Below are positions 51,940 to 61,063 of a stretch of DNA of 64,000 nucleotides, piece by piece. The DNA is from JADCGM01 sp943370355 (GTDB lineage Bacteria; Pseudomonadota; Alphaproteobacteria; Sphingomonadales; Sphingomonadaceae). The DNA lies in the NCBI GenBank assembly GCA_943370355.1, contig CALRQP020000016.1, positions 14,161 to 78,160 of the forward strand, given 5' to 3'. Positions within the stretch are counted from its first letter, which is position 1. The number at the start of each line of letters is the position of its first letter. Below the pieces are notes generated by a model. That model had not been told where the DNA came from. It was given only the letters and a program-made list of their open reading frames with translations, and did no database searches. The position numbers and the translations under genes are program-made.

Positions 51940-52980
51940 TTAAGCGGTTTCCAATACGCCCCGGTAGACCGGGTCTTCGAGCGCGCGGCCAGTCCCCAAA
52001 GCGACGCAGGTCAGCGGATCGTCGGCGACCGACACCGGCAGGCCCGTTGCTTCGCGCAGCACCGTGTCGATGTCCTGCAGCAGCGCGCCGCCGCCGGTCA
52101 GCACGATGCCCTGGTCGACGATGTCGGCAGCCAGTTCCGGCGCGGTATTCTCCAGCGCCAGCCGCACGCCCTCGATGATCGTCGAGACGGGCTCGCTCAG
52201 CGCCTCGGCGATCATCGCCTGGTTGATGGTGATTTCCTTGGGCACGCCGTTCATCAGGTCGCGGCCCTTGATCTCCATCGTCCGGCCGATGCCATCGGCG
52301 GGGGCCTTTGCCGTGCCGATATCCTTCTTGATCCGCTCCGCCGTCGCTTCGCCGATCAGCAGATTGTGATTGCGGCGGACGTAGGAGGTGATCGCTTCGT
52401 CCATCTTGTCGCCGCCGACCCGGACCGAGGTGGTATAGGCCAGCCCGCGCAACGACAGCACCGCGACTTCGGTCGTCCCGCCGCCGATATCGACGACCAT
52501 CGACCCGATCGGTTCGGTCACCGGCATGCCTGCGCCGATCGCCGCTGCCATCGGCTCCTGGATCAGGTAAACCTGTGATGCACCGGCATTCGACGCCGCA
52601 TCGCGGATCGCGCGCTTCTCAACCGAGGTCGACCCCGACGGCACGCAGATCACGATCTCCGGGAAGCGCGGCAGCTTCGAGGTGTGCACCTTCTTGATGA
52701 AATGGTTGATCATCTGCTCGGCGACGGTGATGTCGGCGATGACGCCGTCGCGAAGCGGGCGGATCGCTTCGACATTGCCCGGCGTACGCCCCATCATCAG
52801 CTTGGCGTCATTGCCGACCGCCTTGACGGTCTTGCGGCCATTGATCGTCTCGATTGCGACGACCGACGGCTCGTTCAGAACGATACCGCGCCCGCGGACA
52901 TAAACGAGCGTGTTCGCCGTCCCGAGATCGATGGCCATGTCCTGGCTGAGGAAAGAAAACAGGCGGCTGAAAATCGACAT
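51940..52980 (-). CDS. mreB: Rod-shape-determining actin homologue MreB
   Basis: A 346-residue MreB of normal length. N-terminal amphipathic membrane-binding helix (MSIFSRLFSFLSQ), then actin-fold ATP motifs: DLGTANTLVYV (phosphate 1), VVDIGGGTTEVAVLS (phosphate 2), TGGGALL (adenosine). It organises elongation. First gene of the cluster; mreC starts 27 bp later. Confidence 0.97.
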   Translation of the reverse strand: MSIFSRLFSFLSQDMAIDLGTANTLVYVRGRGIVLNEPSVVAIETINGRKTVKAVGNDAKLMMGRTPGNVEAIRPLRDGVIADITVAEQMINHFIKKVHTSKLPRFPEIVICVPSGSTSVEKRAIRDAASNAGASQVYLIQEPMAAAIGAGMPVTEPIGSMVVDIGGGTTEVAVLSLRGLAYTTSVRVGGDKMDEAITSYVRRNHNLLIGEATAERIKKDIGTAKAPADGIGRTMEIKGRDLMNGVPKEITINQAMIAEALSEPVSTIIEGVRLALENTAPELAADIVDQGIVLTGGGALLQDIDTVLREATGLPVSVADDPLTCVALGTGRALEDPVYRGVLETA

Positions 52981-53143
52981 GTTTGTTGAGGTCCCGCAAA
53001 TGAACAGGGGGCGCGGCGCGGTTTAGCACCACGGCTGGTCATCGCAAGCCCGACACCCCGCCCCGAAGGCGGCACAATGGACAAGCCGGGCGAGCGGGGG
53101 AAGCGAAAACTGAACGCTTTGCCGGGGCGAACGAACGTCTTGC

Positions 53144-53185
53144 CCCTCTCCCTTGAGGGGAGAGGGCGACTCAGCGCAGCTGAGT
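53144..53185. repeat. REP-like double hairpin upstream of mreB
   Basis: CCCTCTCCC (53144-53152) with GGGAGAGGG (53158-53166), then ACTCAGC-GCA-GCTGAGT (53169-53185). It resembles the cluster at 41432 in motif and order. It lies between mreB and the phage tail module, in the 272-bp mreB upstream region, where no gene is seen. Confidence 0.72.
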
Positions 53186-53252
53186 GTAGCGGGACTCGAC
53201 GTTCTGGAGTCTGGGACAAGACATTCTGGAGCACTCAATTTCTTTAGCTCTC

Positions 53253-53381
53253 TCACGGACCGCTGACTATCAGCTCTTGCCCGAGCGTTGGAGCACCGCC
53301 GATGCGATAGGTCAATTCGACCGGCTCGATCGTGACGCTGCCGAACATCGCGCGGGTTTCGCGGGGGTCGTTTATCGTCAT
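53253..53381 (-). CDS. Possible 42-residue protein at the module end
   Basis: ATG at 53381 to TGA at 53253: 42 residues, MTINDPRETRAMFGS then VELTYRIGGAPTLGQE. The amino-acid mix is protein-like, but no domain or clear ribosome site is seen. The start lies within an inverted repeat GTTTATC-GTCAT-GATAAAC (53370-53388), which may be regulatory or a recombination trace. It is 92 bp after the preceding tail gene. Confidence 0.4.
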   Translation of the reverse strand: MTINDPRETRAMFGSVTIEPVELTYRIGGAPTLGQELIVSGP

Positions 53382-53473
53382 GATAAACCGCCGCTGAAGC
53401 CCCTCTGAGACGCCTCTAAGAAGCTAAAAATCGGCACGTGAGACGCCCCGGCCCGCCCTTCCAGTGCGGGTGT

Positions 53474-54289
53474 TCAAAGCCAGTTCCGGACGCGCATCTC
53501 CCAGCTCGACTTGCCGACTTGCGTCCGCTCGTAGAATTCGAGGCCGTCATGCACGCCGTAGTGCAGCTGCTCCTGCCGCCAGCTGGCCGGGTCCGACTCC
53601 TCCAGCAGGATCAACGGCCCGCTCTCACCGATCTCCAGGTGCAGCGAATACATCGCGTCGCGCTCGGCCTCGCTGAGATCGCCCCAGCTGATACGCGCGA
53701 CCGGCACCTTCGCGCCCTTCCAGATCGCCAGCTCGCCGCCCGGCAGCATCGTCTTCTCGCTCATGTCGATCACGCGCCGACCGCCGCCCCATTGGAAGTT
53801 CCAGCCAGGCACGATCGAGGCGCGGCCGACAGTGACCAGTCCGGCCTGGACATAGCCGTCGCCGTTGCCGGGTTCGGTGACGAGGAGGCGGAGATAGCGC
53901 ACCGAGACCGGCGCGCCGATTGCCAGGCAGTGGAACCGGGTGGCGGTGCTCGCAAGCGCCATCCGTGCAGTCGCCGCACCGGTGAAGCCGAGGATCCGCG
54001 ATCCGGTGCCGGCCAGCGGCCCTGCGCCACCGGCAGCGGTGCTGCCCCGGATTTCCCAAGTCGCGTCGGCCGAGAGGTTGGTGAACAGCAGTCCGACCGC
54101 ATCGACGGGCATATCGGCCGCGAGATCGATGTCGATCTGCACGGTCGCGGGCAAGCCGGCCGAGAAGCGCGTGACGACCTTCGGCTGCTGGTCCGCGAGA
54201 TGCGTCACCGGAAAGGCAGTGACCGTCGCGCTGGTGCCGGTGATGTTGGCGGCCGCGAGCGGCTGCAGGCGGATGATGCGGCCATTCAT
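53474..54289 (-). CDS. Phage tail-associated protein, unknown
   Basis: A 271-residue protein, last of the overlapping tail genes. N-terminal half looks all-beta (PATVQIDIDLAADMPVDAVGLLF, in parts) like the discoidin or jelly-roll folds of tip proteins. The C-terminal half has ARISWGDLSEAERDAMYSLH and LILLEESDPASW, found in small phage tail proteins. No function assigned. It overlaps the preceding ORF by ATGA. Confidence 0.65.
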   Translation of the reverse strand: MNGRIIRLQPLAAANITGTSATVTAFPVTHLADQQPKVVTRFSAGLPATVQIDIDLAADMPVDAVGLLFTNLSADATWEIRGSTAAGGAGPLAGTGSRILGFTGAATARMALASTATRFHCLAIGAPVSVRYLRLLVTEPGNGDGYVQAGLVTVGRASIVPGWNFQWGGGRRVIDMSEKTMLPGGELAIWKGAKVPVARISWGDLSEAERDAMYSLHLEIGESGPLILLEESDPASWRQEQLHYGVHDGLEFYERTQVGKSSWEMRVRNWL

Positions 54290-54648
54290 AGCTGGACTTG
54301 CCCCGTGAGTTCGGTCTGCCCGCCCGAGATGCGCGACGCCGTCACCAGAAAGGGAATGAGGCCGGAAAGGCCCAGCGGCACATCATCATAGGGCACAGCG
54401 ATGGTCTCACCCTCCAGGTCAGGCCAGATCCCGGCAACGAGGATGACGTCGACGGCGCGGGCTGTCTCCAACAGCGCCAGCTGCCGGCTCGCCTCGTCAG
54501 AGGCATTCTCTTCCGCAACCAGCGCACTTGACTGGCTGCTCGTCGGGGCGTTGTCGCCCCACAGCGCTGCGGCACCCGCGCTCGTTGCGATCGCGGCCAG
54601 TTCTTCGCGCTTGAGATATTCGGCACGTCCGAGGGGCGCGGCGCTCAT
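54286..54648 (-). CDS. Small phage protein, unknown
   Basis: A 120-residue protein. The N-terminal half is Ala/Ser/Glu-rich and helical (YLKREELAAIATSAG); the rest alternates hydrophobic (VILVAGIWPDL, GLSGLIPFLVT). No domain recognised. Coupled to its neighbours (2 bp after the S74 gene, ATGA into the next). Confidence 0.6.
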   Translation of the reverse strand: MSAAPLGRAEYLKREELAAIATSAGAAALWGDNAPTSSQSSALVAEENASDEASRQLALLETARAVDVILVAGIWPDLEGETIAVPYDDVPLGLSGLIPFLVTASRISGGQTELTGQVQL

Positions 54649-54650
54649 GG

Positions 54651-56153
54651 CTATTGCCCCGCCCAGCGCAGGAACCAGTCGAGCTCGACGTAGCGCAGAC
54701 CCATCTGCCAGCGCAGATTGCCCTCGGGATCGCGCGCCTGCTGCTCGACGTCCTGCTCGACCATGACCGTTTCAATGTCGGGAACGGGGTGCGTGCGCTG
54801 CACCTCTGGCCCCTGCGCGTAGAATATGGCCGGATTGCCCTGCGCATCGAACAGGCCCGTCTCGTGCTTGACCGGCGGGGTCGCGACCATGACCGGCTTG
54901 CCGTCGGCGTCGAACACCGGCTCCTGCCGCCAGACCGGCTCCTCGCGCCACTGCGGGCCTGCGACCAGGACAGGCTTGCCGTCGATGATCTCGATGGTGT
55001 CACCCGCCACCTTGATACGGCGGGTCTTTTGCCGGTCGACCGGCAGCTTCATGCTGACGGTCTCCATCACAGGATCATTGCAGAGGAAGGCATAAGCGAA
55101 CGGGTCGGCGATGCCGGCGGCGATGCCGGCCGCCTCGACCTCCTGCGCGATAGCCCCGAAGTGCAGCCGCGCCGCGTCACCTTTCTCAGCCGCGCTGTCC
55201 CGCCAGCGATAGGCAGCAGCCAGCTTGGCGATCGCCGCCGCCCAGGCGCGCTCTGCATCCGTAGGCGGCTCCTCGCGCACCAGCTTCAGATTGGCGTCCG
55301 ACGTGTTGATCGCCGGATTCGCGCAGAACAGTTCCTTGATGCGCTTCGACCCCGATCCCAGATTTCGGGCGTTGTCGGTGTCGGGCAGGATATGCCCGCC
55401 GCCGAGCACGATCGTCGATCCGGTCAGGTTGAGCTGCTCCAGCGTCCCGGCCGACGTGTCCATCGCCTGCACCAGCCCGGCCGTACTCCCCGCCGACCAG
55501 CCGATCGACACGCCCTTGGTGCTGACTTTTGTGGTCGCATCGACTGTGCCGAAGTGACCAAAGCCATTGGCCTGAAGAATATACTGCGACTGCAAAGACT
55601 GGCTGTGGACGCCCAGGACCGCTCCGCCTTGCAGCCAGCTGAACTGAAAGTTGTGAAACCAATCAGCATTGGTATAGCCCGCATTGAACGGCGTGCCGCC
55701 TGTTGGGCCGCAGCAGACCTCGACGGCGTTGTCCATGTAGGTGATCAACGGCGTGTAATCGCCTCGATAGCTTTCGCCGTGCTGCGCCATGTAGGGCCGG
55801 AAACTGCCGACGCTGTTCACCCCGCCCTGCAGCGCACGAAAATCCGTTCCAGTCTGTCGGTACGCGCCGGTGGAATCCGGGTGGAAGCCGACGATCGCCC
55901 ATTCGTCCGCGCCGTTCGGCTGTTTGAACAGGATCAGCCCATGCGAGCCGCTTGGCGCGACGATCGCCAGCCCGGCATCGTCGCGCGGCAACCCTTCCGA
56001 CGATGCCACGCCGGTGATGATCGATCCGCCGCCCGTCGTGCGGGTCAGGATGCGCGACAGCGGAATCTTCACCGCGCCGCCTGCCTGCAGCAGCGCCAGA
56101 TACTCGGCACCAGTCAGCGCACCGGCATTGGGCAGGGCGGATACTTCGGTCAT
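54651..56153 (-). CDS. Tail fibre with C-terminal S74 autochaperone domain
   Basis: A 500-residue protein. The last ~190 residues contain SDANLKLVREEP, AYRWRDSAAEKG and HFGAIAQEVEAAG, the pattern of peptidase S74 (endosialidase chaperone), which helps fibre trimers fold and then cleaves itself. Upstream is a beta-rich fibre part. It would be the receptor-binding fibre or spike. Confidence 0.82.
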   Translation of the reverse strand: MTEVSALPNAGALTGAEYLALLQAGGAVKIPLSRILTRTTGGGSIITGVASSEGLPRDDAGLAIVAPSGSHGLILFKQPNGADEWAIVGFHPDSTGAYRQTGTDFRALQGGVNSVGSFRPYMAQHGESYRGDYTPLITYMDNAVEVCCGPTGGTPFNAGYTNADWFHNFQFSWLQGGAVLGVHSQSLQSQYILQANGFGHFGTVDATTKVSTKGVSIGWSAGSTAGLVQAMDTSAGTLEQLNLTGSTIVLGGGHILPDTDNARNLGSGSKRIKELFCANPAINTSDANLKLVREEPPTDAERAWAAAIAKLAAAYRWRDSAAEKGDAARLHFGAIAQEVEAAGIAAGIADPFAYAFLCNDPVMETVSMKLPVDRQKTRRIKVAGDTIEIIDGKPVLVAGPQWREEPVWRQEPVFDADGKPVMVATPPVKHETGLFDAQGNPAIFYAQGPEVQRTHPVPDIETVMVEQDVEQQARDPEGNLRWQMGLRYVELDWFLRWAGQ

Positions 56154-56156
56154 CTC

Positions 56157-58325
56157 TCAGACGCCTCCGACGATCAGGAATGATTGCGAGCCATCGACCG
56201 CGCCAGCCGCGACGCTGCGGGTCGTGACGGCGGTGATCAGGTAGAGCAGCGGTCCCGCTGTGGTGTTGGTCAGCACGGCATCGGTCTGCGCGAAGGTCGC
56301 GCCGTCGCTGTGCTCGCTGCCGGTCGCGCCATATTGCGTGGGCGTTCCCCAGCCAACGCCGACCATGATCTTGACCGTCAGGGTCAATGATGTGCCGCCC
56401 TGGCCGTCGTTGCGGATTTGCGCCGCCAACAGCACCGACTCCCCGGCCTTCAGCACGCGCGATACCGTGTCCGACGTGCCGATGCCGATCGGCAGGGTCT
56501 GCGTGGTGATCGCAGTGACGGGCTGGCCGCCGAACGTGCCGGTGAAGTCCGGCGTCGGCGCAGGCTGGAACGGGTCCTTTGCGGCATCGACCGGTTGCAC
56601 GAACATCGACCGCAGGACGCCGCCTGCCGCGATATCGCCGTCGACGACGCGGTAGGCGCGCACGCCGAAGGTGTACCAACGGTTGATCGGCACGCCCGCC
56701 AGCACGATCGAGCGCTGGTCCGAAGCGACGGTCAGCGTGCGCTCGCTTTCGGGGTCCGAGCCGATCACATAGGGCGTATCATCGGCTGCGGAATGATAGC
56801 GGACCTCGAACCCGTCGATGTCTCCCGGCGGGCTGCTGTGCGACCAGCGGAAGGTCAGGTCGCAACTGCCGTCGGCGTTGCTGGTGAAGGTCAGTTCGGT
56901 GCCGCCATTCGCAACTTGCGGCGCGGCGACGGCCGTTGCGATCCGGTCATTGCGCGTGTCGAAATTGATTGCGGAATTGTCGCGGCTGAGCACCCACGGC
57001 ATGTCGAGCGCCACGCCGCCGAAGGTGATTTCCTCGCCGCCGTAAGTGAGGCCGGGCCCCTGATTGACATAGAGGTGGCCAGTCGCGGGATCGATCCAGC
57101 CTTGGCCGGCCTCGGACACGGTCGGCGGCGTGGTGGCGCGGGTGATCGCCTCTGGCAGCGCCTTGGCGATATCGCTGTCGCTGTGGACGCGGCCGTTGCG
57201 GCGGTAGCCGACGCTCCGCTCCTTCGTCGGCATGATGACGGCGCGCCGCTGGATTGAAATGATCTGATGGCTGCCGAAGGTCACAACCGGCGCGGCATAA
57301 TCCCATTGCCGGCAGTCGACCTCGCCGGCCGAGGTGAGCTTCCACCACGCGCCGACGCCGGCGAACAGCCGATCGAATACGTCGGCGATCGAGGCCTCGC
57401 CGATCGCGACCGGCGGCAGGCGCGCGTCGCTGCCCTGCGCGGCATTGAATGCCGCCACGCTGCCCGCCTTGAAACTGAGCCCGGTGCGCGCCGTCAGGAT
57501 CGCATTGGCGATATCGGCGACACGCTTGATATTGACGGTCAGGTCGGCGGTGAACGGATAGGTCGGCGCTGTCCACGGCCGCGCCAGCGTCAGCCCGCCG
57601 GCATCGAGGCAATAGTCCACCGTGCCGTCGGCAGGGATATTGGCGATCAGTGCCGCGAGGTTGGCGCGGGCCGTGCCGATCGTGAAGGGATAGCCGCCGT
57701 CCTCGAACCCCTGAACGCTGTCGCTCGGGTTCGCGAGCAGCAGGTAGATGCCGTTCGTCTTGTCGACGAGGATGCCTGGCACCGCCTCCATCACGCCGAA
57801 CCCGCGCGGGACTGTTTCGCCGAACTTGTCGCTGGCGTCGGCCGCATCGAGCAGCGCCACGCCCGAGGAGCCGAACTTGCGAGGCTCGACCGGTGCCAGC
57901 AGCGACTGACCGGCATCAAGCAGCGTCACGCTGAGCTTGCCGTCACGGACCGAGACGCCATCGGCGATCCCGGCGATCCTCGTCGAGAATGCCCCGTCCG
58001 CCGGATCGATCGATGACGCCGCCGGCGGCCAGCTCGCGGCCTTGACGGTGACCTCAGCGCCTTTCCAGATCATCGACGCAAAGGGTGCACTGGTCTTGTC
58101 GAGCGCGATCGCGAACGGGCTGATCGCCGGCGTCGCGCCACTGCCGAACTTGAAGCCGTCGAAGCCGAGCGCGCACTCGGTCGCCGGCAGGTCGGCGAGG
58201 AGCGGCAGCCATTGCTCGCTGAAATAGTCGGCACGCTGACGGGCATTGGCCACCAGGCGCAGCGGCACGGCGACGCCATCGCTCGGCCGCTTCGGCCAGC
58301 ATTCGATCAGCGTGACCTCGCTCAC
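56157..58325 (-). CDS. Phage tail-tip / host-specificity-like protein with FN3-like region
   Basis: A 722-residue protein. Residues 1-400 look like a tail hub (TLLDAGQSLLAPVEPRKFGSS, then ADVFDRLFAGVGAWWKLT). Residues about 480-580 resemble a fibronectin III module (DLTFRWSHSSPPGDIDGFEVRYH, in parts, and WYTFGVRAYRVVDGD). GTG start overlaps the tape-measure stop (GTGA). It probably links tube end and fibres. Confidence 0.72.
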   Translation of the reverse strand: MSEVTLIECWPKRPSDGVAVPLRLVANARQRADYFSEQWLPLLADLPATECALGFDGFKFGSGATPAISPFAIALDKTSAPFASMIWKGAEVTVKAASWPPAASSIDPADGAFSTRIAGIADGVSVRDGKLSVTLLDAGQSLLAPVEPRKFGSSGVALLDAADASDKFGETVPRGFGVMEAVPGILVDKTNGIYLLLANPSDSVQGFEDGGYPFTIGTARANLAALIANIPADGTVDYCLDAGGLTLARPWTAPTYPFTADLTVNIKRVADIANAILTARTGLSFKAGSVAAFNAAQGSDARLPPVAIGEASIADVFDRLFAGVGAWWKLTSAGEVDCRQWDYAAPVVTFGSHQIISIQRRAVIMPTKERSVGYRRNGRVHSDSDIAKALPEAITRATTPPTVSEAGQGWIDPATGHLYVNQGPGLTYGGEEITFGGVALDMPWVLSRDNSAINFDTRNDRIATAVAAPQVANGGTELTFTSNADGSCDLTFRWSHSSPPGDIDGFEVRYHSAADDTPYVIGSDPESERTLTVASDQRSIVLAGVPINRWYTFGVRAYRVVDGDIAAGGVLRSMFVQPVDAAKDPFQPAPTPDFTGTFGGQPVTAITTQTLPIGIGTSDTVSRVLKAGESVLLAAQIRNDGQGGTSLTLTVKIMVGVGWGTPTQYGATGSEHSDGATFAQTDAVLTNTTAGPLLYLITAVTTRSVAAGAVDGSQSFLIVGGV

Positions 58326-61063
58326 AGGGTCCGCGCGTAAAGTGCCGCCAGCGCCGGCGTGGTGCCGCCGCCGGACCCGATCGCGGCGGTCAGATCACGG
58401 ATCGCCTGCAGCGTGTCGCGGCCGATGCCGTAGATATCGTCGAGCGTGCCATTGGCCTCGGTCAGCAGCGGCGCGGTCTTGTCCTGGACACCCTGCGCCG
58501 CCTTCGACGCGGCATCGATGCGGTCTTGGGTCTGCTGCACGAGACCTTCGAGCAGGTTGATCGTGTCCGACCGGCTTGCAGCGAATGCGCCGGTCGAGCC
58601 GAAGCCTTCCTTCTGCAGGTCGAGCAGTTGGCCGGAGAGCTGCGAGAGCTTGTCGAGCTGCGAGGTGTCGCCGCCGCGCACCGCCGCTGCCGCAGCATCG
58701 CGCGCCGTGGTCAGCGCCGCAACGCGCGACGCATAGCTGCCCTCGGCACGGCTGCCGTAGCGCAGATCGTCGAGCAGCGACTTCGCCGAGGAGACGGTGC
58801 GGTCGAGCGTATCCTTGACGAGCTTCGCACGCTCCTCGCCGGTGATCTTCTCGATCTCGACGACGTCGAAGCCATATTTGGTGGCGGCATCGAGCCGCTG
58901 CTTCGCCTGATATTCGAAGTCGCGGAAGGCGGTCGCGAACGGGTTGTCGCGGTTGGCGAGCAGGTCCTCGATCGACTTGACCTTCAGCGCCTCGGCGACC
59001 GCCTTGTTGACGTTGTCAGCATATTCTTTGAGCACGCCCTGGATGCGCGGAGACACGCCGCCGACCGCACCGTCGCGGATCGCATCGGCGAGTGCGGCCT
59101 GCACCGCCTCACTCTCCGAACCGAACGACTGGACGCCGCCGCCCTTGGTCCGGCCGCTGCCGCTGCCGTCGACGACGAACTTGCCTTTGCGCTGGCCGAT
59201 CGACACCTTGAAGTCGCCGATCGAGCCACCGAGCTGCTGCACGATCGCCTGCACGGCGTCGCCGACCGAGGAGCCGAGCGCATCGGCCGCCTTGCGGTAG
59301 CCGGCATTGTTGCCGGTCGCATCGCCGGTGGTGAGCGCGCCCCCGGATCCGGACACGGTCGCCGACGCGAATTTGGTCTTCTTCAGCAAGCCGCCGATGG
59401 TGCCGCCGATGAGCCCGCCCGCGATGCTGCCAAGCGGCCCGAAATAGGAGCCGAGCGCGCCGCCAATCTGCGCGCCGAGCTTCGACTGCTGGATGCCGAT
59501 CGCGCCGGCGATGCTGCTGGCGAACTGACCCTGCGATGCACCTGCGAAGGCCTTGCCGGCGACGCTGCCCAAACCCTTTGGCAGGAAGTCGAGCTTCTCG
59601 CCGAGCTGTTTGAATGACGACTGGAAGGCCGTCTTGAACTCTCCGCCGAAGGCCCCCTTGTCCGCACCCAGGAGCGATGCGAAGCCGCCGACCTTCGAGC
59701 CGAGCTTGCCGCCGATCGCGCGACCGATCGCATCGGAGAAAGCGAGCGACGTCTCGCCGAAGGACTCGCCGATGGCATGCCCCGTGCGGGTCGCATAGTC
59801 GTTGTCGAGAGCCGCTTCCGCCATTTTGACGGAGGCAGCGAGGCCGGTGTCCTCGCGCTCTTTTGCCGATCGGCCAGCGGCATCGCGAACGAATGCGGCC
59901 ACAGCAGCGGGCGAGGCCGACGTGTTCGCCAGCTCACCGACCGCGCTGTTGGCCTTGGCGAGCGATGCGGCGAGATCATCAATCGTCTTTGCATAGGCCT
60001 TGGCGTCGCGATCGGCCTGCCGCTGCTCCTTTGCCGCTTCCCGGGTTGCAGCGGCGGCATCCCGCTTCGCGTTCGTCTCGGTTTCCTGCACCCGCTTCGC
60101 TTCGATCAGTCCGGCGGTGTGCTGCGCGATCGTGATCTTGTGCGCCGCGAGCGCGGCATCGAGCCTGGTCTCCTCGCGCTCATATTTCTGTGTTGCGGCA
60201 GCTGCTGCATTGGTCGCGGCGGCGGCGGCGCGCCGACTGTTGTAGAGATCGACGCCAGCCTGCGCGCCGGTACCCGCCGCAATCGTCTTGTTGGCTTCGG
60301 CGATTTGCTGCTTCAGACCGGCGATCCGCGCTTCGATGTCGCGGCCGATGACTGCTTGGCCAGAAGCCACGGCACCCGGATCGCCGCCGCCACTATATTG
60401 CGCAGATGCGCGCAGGGCTTCGGCGTCGGCCAGCGCCGCCTCCAGTTTCGCTTTGGCCAGAGTGCGGATCCCGACCGTCAGCTCAGCAATCCGCAAGACC
60501 TCTTCGCGATGCAGCCGAACCTGTTCCTCGGAGTTTTTCGTCGATGCTCCAGTGGCGGCATCGAGATCCTTGACCGCATCTTCCAGCGTCCGGAGCTTCT
60601 GCGCCTTTTGGTCTGCGGCATCCCCTGCCGTCAGCATCTGATAGGCGAACCCGCCCACGACCGTCGTGGCAGCAAGAATGATTGCGCCCCAAGGGCCCGC
60701 CAGGAACGTGCCGACCGCGCCAACAGCGCCGCCCATCTGGCTCGCGGCATAGGCCGCCTGACCTGCCTGTTGGCCGAATGCCACGACCGGATTGATGCCG
60801 AGCGAGACCTGCTGGGTGAAGTCGCCGAACTGCAGGCCGAGCTGCTGCATGCCGGCCCGCTGGGCGCGGGCGCTGCCCGCAGCACTGGTCTGGGCACGGT
60901 CGAGCTGCGCCTGCGCCTGCGCAGCGGCCTTGGCCGCGCCGACGCTGTCGCGCTCGGCCTCCGTCAGACCGCCGACCGCCGTTGTCGTGCTGCCGATCGC
61001 ATCGACTGCGGCCTTCGCATCGACCTCGACGCGGCCCTTCAGGACGAAGTCACCGCCGCTCAT
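58322..61063 (-). CDS. Tail tape measure protein
   Basis: A 913-residue, Ala/Lys/Glu-rich, largely helical protein with coiled-coil sections (AREAAKEQRQADRDAKAYAKTIDDL, in parts), a hydrophobic middle (IAGGLIGGTIGGLL) and the largest size in the module. These are the marks of a tape measure protein that sets tail length. It starts in the ATGA overlap with the GT-type chaperone. Confidence 0.88.
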   Translation of the reverse strand: MSGGDFVLKGRVEVDAKAAVDAIGSTTTAVGGLTEAERDSVGAAKAAAQAQAQLDRAQTSAAGSARAQRAGMQQLGLQFGDFTQQVSLGINPVVAFGQQAGQAAYAASQMGGAVGAVGTFLAGPWGAIILAATTVVGGFAYQMLTAGDAADQKAQKLRTLEDAVKDLDAATGASTKNSEEQVRLHREEVLRIAELTVGIRTLAKAKLEAALADAEALRASAQYSGGGDPGAVASGQAVIGRDIEARIAGLKQQIAEANKTIAAGTGAQAGVDLYNSRRAAAAATNAAAAATQKYEREETRLDAALAAHKITIAQHTAGLIEAKRVQETETNAKRDAAAATREAAKEQRQADRDAKAYAKTIDDLAASLAKANSAVGELANTSASPAAVAAFVRDAAGRSAKEREDTGLAASVKMAEAALDNDYATRTGHAIGESFGETSLAFSDAIGRAIGGKLGSKVGGFASLLGADKGAFGGEFKTAFQSSFKQLGEKLDFLPKGLGSVAGKAFAGASQGQFASSIAGAIGIQQSKLGAQIGGALGSYFGPLGSIAGGLIGGTIGGLLKKTKFASATVSGSGGALTTGDATGNNAGYRKAADALGSSVGDAVQAIVQQLGGSIGDFKVSIGQRKGKFVVDGSGSGRTKGGGVQSFGSESEAVQAALADAIRDGAVGGVSPRIQGVLKEYADNVNKAVAEALKVKSIEDLLANRDNPFATAFRDFEYQAKQRLDAATKYGFDVVEIEKITGEERAKLVKDTLDRTVSSAKSLLDDLRYGSRAEGSYASRVAALTTARDAAAAAVRGGDTSQLDKLSQLSGQLLDLQKEGFGSTGAFAASRSDTINLLEGLVQQTQDRIDAASKAAQGVQDKTAPLLTEANGTLDDIYGIGRDTLQAIRDLTAAIGSGGGTTPALAALYARTL

